Shown here: in pieces, positions 45,736 through 55,225 of the stretch
How the letters are laid out: every line of letters starts with the position of its first letter
Position numbering within the stretch: the first letter of the stretch is position 1
Origin: Symbiodinium sp. CCMP2592
Taxonomy: Eukaryota; Sar; Dinophyceae; Suessiales; Symbiodiniaceae
Length of the DNA stretch: 64,000 nt
Direction: 5' to 3'
NCBI GenBank assembly: GCA_905221615.1
Contig: CAJNDT010001891.1
Coordinates: 500,594-564,593, forward strand
Translations under genes and position numbers: made by a program
Notes under the pieces: generated by a model
Database searches by the model: none
What the model saw: the letters and a program-made list of their open reading frames with translations, nothing else
Told to the model about the DNA's origin: nothing

Positions 45736-48386
45736 CTAGACGCCGGGAGGCCGCAACATTCCGTGAACTTGAGCACTGAGGCCTGCCATCTCCTCTGACC
45801 AAACTTTGTTGAAGCCAAGCTTGCTGTAAATCGGAACATTTTCAGTTGCACATTCCAAATAGCATGGCAAAGAATCCTTCCTCGCCCACTCGAAGACCGG
45901 AGTGAGAAGGAGCTTTGACAAGCCCTTAGCACGATGGCCAGGAACGATACCCAGCATATGGATGTACCAGTGTGGATTCTCAGGATGATGCTGACTCACA
46001 TTCAACAGCTTCAAGCCTTTAGCTTGCTCTAAACCAGCTGAAGGGAGTTGCCTCCAAATGCCAAAATCTGCCCAAGCCTGCTTCCTGGGTTGGCCCTTTA
46101 AAGCCCCTGAACAATTTTCGTAAATAGGATCCTATTAAGCCCAATAAGGGAACATATAAAAACATCCCAAAGGCCTACCTAGCGTCTCGTAGTGGGCATG
46201 TAAGAAGAAGCTCCGCTGTCCTCCTTGCGTGACAGGCTCCCGGCCCTCCAGGCTCCCTGGTGGGTTCTTGCTGAGGGGGATTAACATAAGGTACCATAAT
46301 AAGGAAGGCATATTATTTACTATGGATCCCTAGTATAAAATAAGGTACCCTAATGAGGAAACCATACTATTTACCATGGATCCCTCATATAAAATAAGGT
46401 ACCATAATAAGGAAACCATATTATTTTACTATATGTTACTATAGATCCCTCGTAATTATGGTAACTTGAATGAAGTCCCTTACCAAGAACCCAGCCTGGT
46501 GGATAGCAAATGCAAACGCCAAGGACCTCCTTTGCCTCGTTTTGTAAAGCCAGCGCATAACCAAAGTGATGACCTGCAACGACACCGAATCCAACGATGT
46601 TCTCAAGCACCTTGCACCGCAAAGGATCTGAGTGCGGCAGATGCTGCAGGACAGAGCTCTTCATAGGTTCACCCGGTGTGCTGACATCACCGTTCCATGA
46701 GTTCATCAAGGCTGGGATGAGGACTTTTGGGTCAGAACTGTTCACCCACATTGCTGGACCCACTTCTGCTGTGACCTCTTTGGGTTGGCACTCTGCTGCA
46801 GGCATCTCTTCTGCACGTTCTCGGGCCAACTTCCGATACCGCTCTTGGAAGGCAGTTGATGTGGCAAGCTCCAGCAACTTCCTCTGCTCGGACACGTCGT
46901 CGGAAGCAAATCGCCGCAGTATCTCCTTGCGTGGCAAGGCCAAGACAATCTCCGCATCAGCCAAGCTCTGCAACCGGAAACGCTGCATGAGCTCTTTTTC
47001 GTCACTTGCAGAGAGCACCATTTCAGGCAGGGGCATGCGGAAGAGACGGATGCTGATAAAGCTCCAACCGATCACACCAGCGACACCCACTGACCGCATT
47101 GGAATCACATACCGCTCGATTCCAGCCGCATCGTCGAAGGAACCCATCCATACGACCATGCCGATAGACATGGGTATGAGAGATCCAAACATGTAGACAA
47201 TGCCCAAGCCTTGCAGTATTCCGAATCGATGCGGCGGTGCTATGAAGGCCATCCACCTCAACAAGTACAATATGAAGGAATTCATGTAAAAGGCAGAGCA
47301 AGAGATACAAGTAACCTGGGCATTCCACGTGGGAGTGTCCAGAAGAAACAAAATCAGCAGGATGGACAGGATATTTCCAAGGGCAAGTGCCTGCATTCCA
47401 AGGCAATCCACCATAGTTCCGATGAGTGAAGTGCCGAGAGCTCCTACGCAGGCTGTGACTTTGGCATACATGTCACCAAGTCTTTCTCCATCTGCTTTGC
47501 TGTGGAAGAGCTCTTGGCCAAATGGCACTGCTTGAGATGAGTAGGCAAACATGGAGAGCTGGCCTACGCCTATGACAAGGACCATCCAGAAGTTTTCCCT
47601 GTTTGTTTTCATGATGCTATGACCGCTCAGCACTGCTTCTCGAAATTGCCGCCACTGCACTCCTAATGGTCGTGGCACAGGAATTCCGAGAACACGCTTG
47701 GCTTGCTCGTAAAACTCCGCCTGGCTGGGGACAGCGAACCAGCAAAGTCCTGCAGAGCCACAGCCAGCAACTGCATAGCACAGCAAAGCAATGGGAAGAG
47801 ACAGCTTGAAGGACTGCATGGCCAGCTTTAGCAAAACTGGAAGGAGGGCAGCCACTTGTATGCAGCCGTTTGAAAGTGCGACGATCAGTGCTTGCCAGCC
47901 TGGTAGGTGCCACAAGAAGCCATAGAAAGCAAAGTTGTTCACCAAGCTGCCCATGTCAACAATCACCACGGCGAGTACGAATAAGATATCTCCGCGCATT
48001 GCCGTTGCAACAGCCAATATCATCACACCTACACTCAATGTCAAGGCCCCAACAATTCCACATGCGCGTGCTCCAACAGAATCTAGCACCATGCCACCAG
48101 GCAGCATAGCAACGTAAATGAGCCCCCCGAGCCCTTGCAGGACTCCTGAGATTGCCAAATACTGCTCCTTGCAAGGTATTGAACCATCTCCTTTGCACGT
48201 TCCTTCATACATCCCGGCCTCAGCAAAAAGGTCGTTGAAAATGACAGCTCCGGGAGTTATCCCGCCACAAATGATGGCTGCCAGCCACGTTACAAACAAG
48301 CGCAAGAAAGACGAGGTTGAGGCACGTGGAATGCTTTCCGGCTCATCCTGCACATCTGAGAGCAGCAAGGCTTGTTGCTCAGACAT
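45736..48386 (-). CDS. MFS transporter fused to a GNAT acetyltransferase domain (three exons proposed)
   Basis: Probably a membrane transporter of the major facilitator superfamily with a C-terminal GCN5-related N-acetyltransferase domain. Exon 1 (48386-46484) starts at MSEQQALLLS and gives about 12 hydrophobic helices: roughly residues 28-50, 78-100, 105-128, 132-158, 162-186, 195-218, then 265-288, 305-330, 332-350, 355-378, 388-412 and 428-448. GGMVLDSVGAR (97-107) fits the MFS loop 2-3 motif. A loop with paired cysteines after helix 1 (64 and 72) recalls SLC43/ApiAT carriers. Residues 451-545 are a polar linker; GNAT begins near 590 (GYALAL, LGVCICYPPGW). Exon 1 ends at a GT donor (G|GTAAGG), proposed exon 2 is 46266-46179 and exon 3 is 46084-45736. 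Exon 3 carries HWYIHMLGIVPGHRAKG (acetyl-CoA loop, degenerate: R-A-K-G-L-S rather than Q/RxxGxG) and IYSKLGF, then a TAG stop. With these junctions the frame stays open for about 779 residues. Substrate and acetyl acceptor are unknown. The fusion could be tested with cDNA. Confidence 0.82.
46085..46182. mobile_element. Family L inverted-repeat element coinciding with intron 2 (introner-like)
   Basis: On the plus strand the element runs from CTGGGTTGGCC to GGCCTACCTAG. Read on the minus strand, the gene's strand, exon 2 ends GCTAG and the intron is GTAGGCC...CCAACCCAG (46178-46085, 94 bp), followed by exon 3 GAAGCAGG. The intron is therefore the element itself less 4 bases at one end. The donor and acceptor lie in the two inverted termini. 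A second copy at 5708-5810 is similar over its whole length. Introners spread by DNA transposons are known from dinoflagellates and other protists; this assignment is an inference from one gene. Confidence 0.72.
46267..46483 (-). other. Intron 1 of the MFS-GNAT gene (proposed)
   Basis: The donor is seen as CTTG|GTAAGG at 46484/46483. The open frame then runs on only into low-complexity sequence and a stop near 46371, so the GNAT domain cannot end here. The acceptor is less certain. AGCAAG|AACCC (exon 2 from 46266) keeps the whole gene in frame. CACCAG|GGAGC (exon 2 from 46256) is an alternative that opens a different exon 2 frame but then does not join exon 3 in frame. The intron holds three tandem 54 bp repeats. 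Confidence 0.6.
46286..46452. repeat. Three tandem copies of a 54 bp AT-rich unit inside intron 1
   Basis: ATAAGGTACC starts at 46286, 46340 and 46394, an exact 54 bp period. Each unit contains ATTATTT/CTATTT-type sequence and ends with TGGATCCCT or AGATCCCT. Copies 1 and 2 are closest in length and copy 3 is slightly diverged. The array occupies most of intron 1. Confidence 0.85.
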
Positions 48387-48786
48387 GATCTTCTCGGAGG
48401 CTGCAGCGTGGCTTGATTCTTGGCAAGATGTCAGAGCATCGGCACCTGTGCCAACCTACAGCCTGGAGCGACCCTATGAAAACCAGAGAAACAGACCTTA
48501 TCTTGCTGTCCAGCACCTCCCCTTTTGGCAAGCATTCCCTGTGAAGAAGACATGTTCTACAAATAGTTACGGTAGGGGGAAGTGGTCTTGGAACTGACCG
48601 TAGCTTGGAGTTGATGTGACCTCGGGAAAATTGCCCGGATCTCTGAATGGCTATGTAACGAACTTCCCTGCGATTTTGATGGCGATAGCGAGATGCTGCT
48701 TCATTAGACCTAAAGGCAGTTGGTGAGTGACAGGTTCTATAGCTCCTGCTACGGCTCTCCCTGGTTGACAGCTTGACTTGATGTCC
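48387..48786. other. Upstream region of the MFS-GNAT gene
   Basis: Contains the 5' leader and perhaps the promoter. No TATA box is evident. Dinoflagellate mRNAs usually get a trans-spliced leader, and AG acceptors such as CTGCAG at about 48400 are possible, but none can be chosen from sequence alone. Confidence 0.5.
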
Positions 48787-48824
48787 CTCTAAGCTCTGAA
48801 GTCTGCAGCTGATTAAGGTAGAAG

Positions 48825-48909
48825 CCAGAAAGTTGGAATATGATTATCCTAAACCCTTTATGGTAAATTATAGGGGATCCTACCCTGAAACCATATTCCA
48901 ACTTTCTGG
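48825..48909. repeat. Inverted repeat upstream of the MFS-GNAT gene
   Basis: CCAGAAAGTTGGAATATG at 48825-48842 is the inverse of CATATTCCAACTTTCTGG at 48892-48909. The right arm occurs again at 48990-49007. Confidence 0.78.
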
Positions 48910-49059
48910 AGTTCCCTTTCTAGTAAGATCCCTTATAGATCCCTTCAAAGGAACCATTATAAAACCCTACAATTATAATACCCTTATTCCATATTCCAAC
49001 TTTCTGGAGTTCCCTTTAAGAGGATGCATCTTTGTATATTTCATTTGCAAAGCTGGGAG

Positions 49060-49108
49060 CACCTAGGACTACAAAAAGGGAATAAGGGTACTACTGGGCA
49101 TCCTAGAG
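49060..49108. mobile_element. Right part of a family H element
   Basis: ACCTAGGACTACAAAAAGGG, then GGGTACTACTGGGCATCCTAG. Almost identical to the right end of the H copy at 52480. Confidence 0.7.
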
Positions 49109-49146
49109 CTATGAAGTCTGCAGCTGATTAAGTGGATGTATCAGTA

Positions 49147-49207
49147 TTCCCTTTATAGGACTCTATATATGACCCCAAAAAGGAACTACTTTGGGGCCTT
49201 AGGGTAC
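49147..49207. mobile_element. Right half of a family E element
   Basis: TTATAGGACTCTATATATGA, then GGAACTACTTTGGGGCCTTAGGGTA. The left arm is absent; it is part of the mosaic upstream of the MFS-GNAT gene. Confidence 0.7.
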
Positions 49208-49270
49208 CAGGTCTCCCTTTAAGTGGATGCATCAGTATATTTCATTTGCGAAGCTGGGAGCAGCTGTCTG

Positions 49271-49667
49271 CTGCTCAAGGCCGCAATCTGATTGATTGCT
49301 CCACATGACGACTGCTTCGACTCAAGCTCTAAAGTCGCAACCCCTTAAGCTCCACCCATGTCCTACATGCTGCACTGGATGTATTTTATGGTATGTTATA
49401 GACCGCGTCAGCCCTCTTTGCTGGAACAAGCCACGCTCGTCACTCCAGGATCGTTTCACCTTGCGAGACGAGAAGCTATACATTGCATTCGCTATGTGAT
49501 GTATACTGCTTCAAGTAGGTTGTATGATAGGATATTTACGACATGATATGCTGAATATGCTGATATCGCTAGTGCCAGGTTTTGGTACAACAGGCTTCTC
49601 ACTCGGCTTGGGCTTCGCAAGTGCTGTGGGACGTATCATGTTGTTAGAGTATAAATCAAACCCTTAA
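49271..49667. other. Unassigned DNA
   Basis: Nothing recognised. Confidence 0.6.
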
Positions 49668-49757
49668 ATCAAAGGGGAAAAGGAGGGACCCTTAATGGGA
49701 ACCCCCACCCTATAATGGGCTTTGTAATGGGTATATAATAGCTATATTAAGGGTATA
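49668..49757. mobile_element. Family G element, right end truncated
   Basis: TCAAAGGGGAAAAGGAGGGA to GCTATATTAAGGGTATAAGT. As in the copy at 8508, the right arm is missing. Confidence 0.8.
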
Positions 49758-49956
49758 AGTCAAACCCCAAACCCCATACCCTGAGGCCCTAAACCGTCTG
49801 CAGAGACAGTGAGGCTCTGGTGGGCGGTACTCTGGAAAGCCATGTCAGCAGTACCAAACTCGAAAGTATGAGAAGACGATTGCAAACGATGTATAAGCCC
49901 TGGTATCAATATGAAATGTTCAAGCTCTGTGTTAGGCCCCCAAACCAACCCCTAAT

Positions 49957-50045
49957 ATGAATATGCATATGACCCAGTAGAACTAGAAAACTCAAAAATG
50001 ATATACATGTATGTAGAATAAGTATATACTACAAGAACATGTGTG

Positions 50046-50084
<39 letters not shown>

Positions 50085-50250
50085 CTATATCCATGCACAT
50101 ATACATACACACATACAGAAAAGTGTGTGTATATATATATATATATATACCCATGAACTTCTGTGAATGCATGTATACTCATAAAGTTACAGAAAGCATC
50201 ACACACATATGAATACCTATATATACATGTATACATCTGCATATATGCAT
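49957..50250. repeat. (TA)n/(CA)n microsatellite region
   Basis: TGTGTATATATATATATACA repeats at 50040-50150, with looser CATATA sequence around. Confidence 0.9.
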
Positions 50251-50326
50251 GCAAAGCATTTGGGGCCTTGTAAAGGTCGTCCAAGAGCCTCGAGGCATTG
50301 ATGGCGCCCAGGTCCTGCGAGGCTTC

Positions 50327-50442
50327 TACCGGGAGGATCATGGCACTTAGTAAGTAAGGTTATAAGTACCCTAATGGGGGTTATAAGTGTAGTTACCTTA
50401 ATTATCACCCGAGTTACTAAGTCCCATGACCCTTCAAGTAGG
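50327..50442. mobile_element. Family D inverted-repeat element
   Basis: ACCGGGAGGATCATGGCACT pairs with AGTCCCATGACCCTTCAAGT. Confidence 0.8.
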
Positions 50443-52479
50443 AGTTGTGGCTTCTGGTGACATCTTTTCATGGTGTCTCGTGTCAGAGTCCTGGGCCTAG
50501 GGTTCAGTCAAGGTTTCTCGGTTTACGGGTTTAACTGAAGTTCAGGCTTATTGCTGGTAGGACTGATGCAACAGCAAAACAAGGAACAGAGACCATCAAG
50601 AATCACGATAGAAAGGATGATCTTCCCAAGCAACTTGTGATGCGAGTTTGCTCGTGATTCTGGCACTTACGATAAGAAGTCAAATCCAAGCTCCATGAAG
50701 GCTGCATGAGAATGAATACTTGGAAGGTAGACCGTCGGGGGCGCTCGAGGTCTACATGCCTGAAAGCACAGGCACAGGCATTCCAAACTCGCCGCAAACC
50801 AATAAACCTCACGGTATAGGTTGAGTTCCTTTACATCACCGAGTGCCGCGAGACGCTCGGACTCGAAGATAGCAATATACTTACACTTTTTGCATCCGGT
50901 TGAACACAGAGAAATCGTGACAGACTGCTGTCCATTTCACCGTGAGAGATAAGATACTCATGTAATATCAGACGTGAGAGATAAGATACCCAGCTAATAT
51001 CGGAGTATATACTACTCACATGAACCTATAGAAGGAGGACTGTAACAGCATGCACTCTTTGCCTTGGGATTCACAATGTTGTGAGTTAGTTGGATCAATG
51101 TAAGCGTTGTTCATTGCAGTAAACCACGATAAGCTACAAAGCATGTAGGGGTATTGAAAGAACAAGATGAGCGTCAATTTCAATCCAGCTTCACCATGCA
51201 GCTGTAATTGTTCTCCCCATACTTGTTGCGTTGCCAGCACAAGAACGACAGCCGATGTGCAAGATCTCGCAACAAAATGCCTCTGATGCAAAAGCAAGGC
51301 GATTTTTCCATGTGCGGCGCAGCTGTGTCCCTGGGTGCACATGACACCCCGCTGGACGAACAAGCATTTCTTTCACTCGAAAGCAAGAGACTCTGTTTAC
51401 GAATGCTATTGGTTTGCCACTGGCTACCACCCACTTCTTAAACGACCCCAAAATCATAAACCCAAAACCCCCAGTCATAAGCCCAAGACCAGCAAAGTTG
51501 GTAGATTTCACACAGTTGCATAGTTCTTTCCAAAAGATGGGCCCGTCTCGGCGCTCCAGCCGAGCCGGTTCAAAACATTCAAGCGGTCAGCCGTTCACGA
51601 GCTTCCGATTCTTTGGGTTTTTCGGCTTTGGGGTTTAGGGTTGAGGGGTTCGGAGTTTGGGGTTGGACAGTCTAGAGGCTTTAAGGGTTTGGGGGTTTCA
51701 AGGCTTCCAAGCAGAGGATAGAGACTTTGGGGGTTGGTGCTATCAAATTGCAGAAGCAAAAGCCGAACGACGAGCGTGGTTGTCATGAAAGTGCGACTAA
51801 TTAGGTGTTGAATAAGTGAACAGACTAGTTAGTAGTCACAAAGAGTTCATACTTAGCGAACGAACAAGTACGCTAAAACGCACACCATTGTAACAACTCA
51901 TGTAGAGATTTCGTAGGCGTGTACTCATGAACGGCCAACTTCTCTTCGCAATCTAACTAGGTTAAACGATGGTAGGAGCAGAGCCGGAGACCGTTTGCCG
52001 TATCATGCTGCAAAAATAATCCCCAAATCCTAACCTTCAAAACCATAGCTGCATCAGGTTTCAAAAATTCTGCTGTGCTCCTGTGACTTTTTGCGCGACC
52101 TACTTGATCTCACATGCTTCAAAGGCCCTGGCTTGCAGAGGCAAGCCAAGAGACAGCCCCGTTTCAGGAGTTGCGACCTGTGATCGCAAGCGGTCAGGGT
52201 TTAGGGTTTAGGGTTCAAAGCCAACGGCCCTTGATTTAGGAATGCACCTGAAATTACAAGCTCAAGATTGTGAGCCAAGGTATAGGCCTACATTGACGGT
52301 CCTTCGACCCCGCACTCAGTGTCCTGGTTCAATAGCAAAATGCTACGCATGGTGCCTACACAATCACAAAAACAAACACTGAACCCTAAACCCCAAACCC
52401 CAACAAAAACGCCACGACAAGGGCCAAGAGCGATGCAAGACCGAGCTGAGTGGCCAACGGTCCGAGGCACAAAATCCTT
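50443..52479. other. Unassigned, repeat-poor DNA
   Basis: About 2 kb with only the 32 bp duplication and small TTTAGGG pieces (51625-51650, 52198-52215). Overlapping frames at 51016-51511 lack a recognisable domain. Confidence 0.5.
50941..51004. repeat. Tandem duplication of 32 bp
   Basis: CGTGAGAGATAAGATACTCA... is followed 32 bases later by CGTGAGAGATAAGATACCCA.... Confidence 0.75.
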
Positions 52480-52593
52480 ACTAGGATACCCAGTAACCTA
52501 AGAATAAAAAGGCCTCTCTTTTTGAAATTGGGTAACTTTATAAGGAACCTAGGACTACAAAAAGGGAATAAGGGTACTACTGGGCATCCTAGC
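52480..52593. mobile_element. Family H element, CTAGGAT subtype
   Basis: ACTAGGATACCCAGTAACCT pairs with GGGTACTACTGGGCATCCTAG. Both arms differ from the CTAGACCCAAGAG type in matching ways. Confidence 0.8.
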
Positions 52594-52596
52594 TAA

Positions 52597-52692
52597 GAGA
52601 GGGGCCTGAATAATTAGACTTGGGGCCTCTTCTATTTTAAGTGTAATCAGGAACCCCCAAAATAGTATTGGCAATTATTTAGGCCCCTATAG
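52597..52692. mobile_element. Family F element abutting a family H element
   Basis: GAGAGGGGCCTGAATAATTA pairs with GCAATTATTTAGGCCCCTAT. It starts within 4 bases of the end of the H element at 52480-52593. Confidence 0.8.
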
Positions 52693-53886
52693 TGCGCTGC
52701 TACACCTTCTGCAGCAGAGCAGGAAACTGTGAATCCTCCATCGAAGCCCAAACTTAGCGCTCGGCTGATGGTGGTGCCTTGCTTTCCCGTGGAGGCTGCC
52801 GAAAACAGCTCCTTCAAATGGAGACGGATGGCACAGACGTCTATTTCCGCTGCTGTCGGTGCCTGATGCCATGGCCGTGGTGGCAGCAGCAGAGGCAGTG
52901 GCAATGGGTGATGGCGGTGTTCTGGTTGTTGTTCTTTTCAGAAATAGTTTTGCTGTTGCTATTCCCGCTGATGTTGTTCACGATTTTGTTGCTCCTGCTG
53001 CTAGTGCGCCGGTGCCGGTGCCGGTAATGGTGCTGGTACTGGCACTGTTGCTGTTGCTGGTCTTGTTGTAGTTGTTATTGCTGGTTCTGGTGGTGCTGGC
53101 GCTGGTACTGGTGCGGGTGCTGGTGCCGGTGCATGTGCTGGTGCACGTGCTGGTGCATGCGTTGGTGCTGGTGTTGTGCTGGAGCATACCACATTTTCGC
53201 TTTAGGTCGAATCATCTGGTGCTAGAGGCAGATGTGTTCGCATTGGCTGGGCAGAAGATTTGATTGTAGGGCTTGATTGCCCTCTGCGAAAGACATCCTG
53301 CACAAGGTCCTCGATCAGCGCATGAGGTCTTCGGCCGTCGATGATGTGCGTAGCCTGCACACCTCAGGCACCAGATTCACTTCGCAAACCCACCCAGACG
53401 TAGCACTGTAGACCCTGATTAAATTTAATGAAGCCCTCCATATTGAAAGAGAATCTAGAAGGGTTCCGAATAATTAATCATTGATAAGGCCCTTCAAAGA
53501 AGAAAGGCTGCATTTGACCCGGGATCTAGATTCCCGTGTATTTGAACCCTGGTGTCAGGCCCCGATCCTTCCAGCAGAAATGGCCGGAGCCCGGAAGCAA
53601 AAGAACCAACACAACACCAAAGTTATTGAGACCCTAGTTGCTTCCCTGAGCTCTGAACCGACCTCCCTTTTTCCAAAAAGCGTTGAGAGAACTTCAAAAG
53701 ACCTCTCTATTTCCATTATGTAACCAATAAGACTCTGCAAATAGCTCAATCCACCGAAGCCGCCCCAGGTATTTGATCTTGTATATACCCAAACATAGGT
53801 TTTCAAGAGTATGATATGTAGCAGCATCATCGAAGTGCCGAATAGCTACTGATTCCTACTGTAGAGAGCTTGTTACTAACAGAGTT
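52693..53886. other. Unassigned DNA with a possible exon
   Basis: A minus frame over 52870-52690 reads LHLKELFSAASTGKQGTTIS and continues open; protein-like but unidentified. The hexanucleotide repeat follows. Confidence 0.35.
52995..53180. repeat. GGTGCT/GGTGCC hexanucleotide repeat
   Basis: Repeated GGTGCTGGTGC..GGTGC units read as Ala-Pro repeats on the minus strand and Val-Leu on the plus. It could be part of a coding exon but nothing flanking supports that. Confidence 0.78.
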
Positions 53887-54126
53887 ATGTAGTGACAGGG
53901 CATGCCACATCGTAACTTCGTCGAGCACCCCCCAACCCCCAAGGATCTGGCCATCCTTGATGGCACTCAGGCAGCAGGTCACTTTTGGAATCATCCCACC
54001 GGCCTGGGACAGTCTGGGCTTTGTTTGAGTCACTAGAACATCGTTCGCCAATGCCTGAACCCCTTTGGGCACCGTTTCGACTAAGGCTCCAACAACGATG
54101 CCCTCGTCGATGAGCCTGAGTCCCAC
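53887..54126 (-). pseudogene. Acetylglutamate kinase-like C-terminal fragment (remnant or isolated exon)
   Basis: The frame contains AGGMIPKVTCCLSAI, close to the conserved GGMIPKV-x-CC segment of plant-type N-acetylglutamate kinase (arginine synthesis, phosphorylation of N-acetylglutamate). Just before it, GALVETVPKGVQALANDVLV resembles the SLVKEIDIKGV region that precedes this motif in plant enzymes, with about nine extra residues between. After it, VLDEVTMWHALSL loosely fits the IIDGR-x-HSLLLE segment. An in-frame stop lies just upstream of 54126. The N-terminal part of the kinase was not found: upstream DNA is a telomere-like tract from 54297. It may be a decayed copy or one exon of a gene with long introns. 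The comparison is from memory of the family. Confidence 0.5.
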
Positions 54127-54296
54127 GACTTATTGGCACTCGGTCGGACAACGGCTGCCAGGTACCCTGTCTCGAGCTCGCCTCCTAAACCCCAAACCCT
54201 ACAAGCCTGTTCCAACCCCTGGCAGGCCTTGCAGTCAGACAAAGCGATCTCAAACCAGGCTGCTGGCAGCTTTGGCTTGCCGAGTCTGTTCATGGT

Positions 54297-54475
54297 TTAG
54301 GGATTTAGGGGCTTAGGGTTTGAGAGCTTAGTGGTTTAGGGGCTTAGGGTTTAGGGCTTAGGGGTTCAGGATTTAGGGTTTAGAGCTTCGGGGTCCAAGA
54401 TTTCGGGTTTAGAGCTTAGGGGTTTAGGATTTAGTTTTTAGAGCTTAAGGGTTTAGGTTTTGGGTTGACGGGTTT
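54297..54475. repeat. TTTAGGG telomere-like tract
   Basis: Degenerate units directly upstream of the acetylglutamate kinase-like fragment. Confidence 0.82.
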
Positions 54476-54840
54476 GGGGCTTGAGGCCTGATGGTGGCCC
54501 TTGCCCCCTGGGTCTGCCTGGGGACCCAAAACCGAAACTCCCAATAGCCCGAACAAAACCCCAGAACCCTTAAAGGCCGACCCAGTACACCCCTCAAGCC
54601 GCAAAACGAACCCTCACAAACCCCAATGCAGCCCCAAAGCCGAACAAACACAAGCCTAACAAGCCTGCAACAGACCCTTCTAAAAGTGTACTGAGGCCCT
54701 AAACCCATAACCCCAACGGGTCGTAACGGACCCTGAACAAAAATCCTGAAGCCAGGCGGCTTCGAAGCCCCGGTCTCATCCACCTCGGAAATGAGGGAGC
54801 CGGAATCCTCGAGATAGGGGATGCCCCCCACGCGGATTGG

Positions 54841-55020
54841 CTTGGGGTTTAGGGTTTAGGGGTTTAGGGTTTAGGACTTTGGGGTTTAGGGTTTAGGGGT
54901 TTAGGGTTTAGGACTTTGAGGTTTAGGGTTTAGGGGTTTGGGGTTTAGGACTTTGAGGTTTAGGGTTTAGGGGTTTGGGGGTTAGGGGTTTATAGGGTTT
55001 AGAGGTTTAGAGGTTTAGGG
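54841..55020. repeat. TTTAGGG tract with a higher-order period near 47 bp
   Basis: GGTTTAGGACTTTG recurs at about 54869, 54916 and 54952 between runs of GGTTTAGGGTTTAGGGG. Confidence 0.82.
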
Positions 55021-55121
55021 GAGCTTTTGGGGTTAGGGGTTTCCTGTAGGGCCTGGGATTTAGGGTTTTAGGGGTCACAGGGGCCGGAGAGCTTCGAACA
55101 GGCTGTCGGAGTATATTACAG

Positions 55122-55225
55122 TCTAGACCCAAGAGTAACCTAGGAATAAAAAGGGTGCCCTTTTTGGTTTAAAGAGGGTTATAAGGGAACCTGAACCCTA
55201 AAAAAGGGAATAAGGGCCTAACCCT
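55122..55225. mobile_element. Family H element
   Basis: TCTAGACCCAAGAGTAACCT at the left and GGGAATAAGGGCCTAACCC at the right; the last arm bases are lost. Confidence 0.75.

Larger units (their letters stand above)
48787..49270. repeat. Mosaic of duplicated repeat fragments upstream of the gene
   Basis: GAAGTCTGCAGCTGATTAAG occurs near 48797 and 49113. CATATTCCAACTTTCTGGAG occurs at 48892 and 48990. A segment with GGATGCATC, ATATTTCATTTGC and AAGCTGGGAGCA occurs near 49022 and 49222. Fragments of families H and E lie between. No promoter is recognised; the start of transcription of the gene must lie in or near here. Confidence 0.72.
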
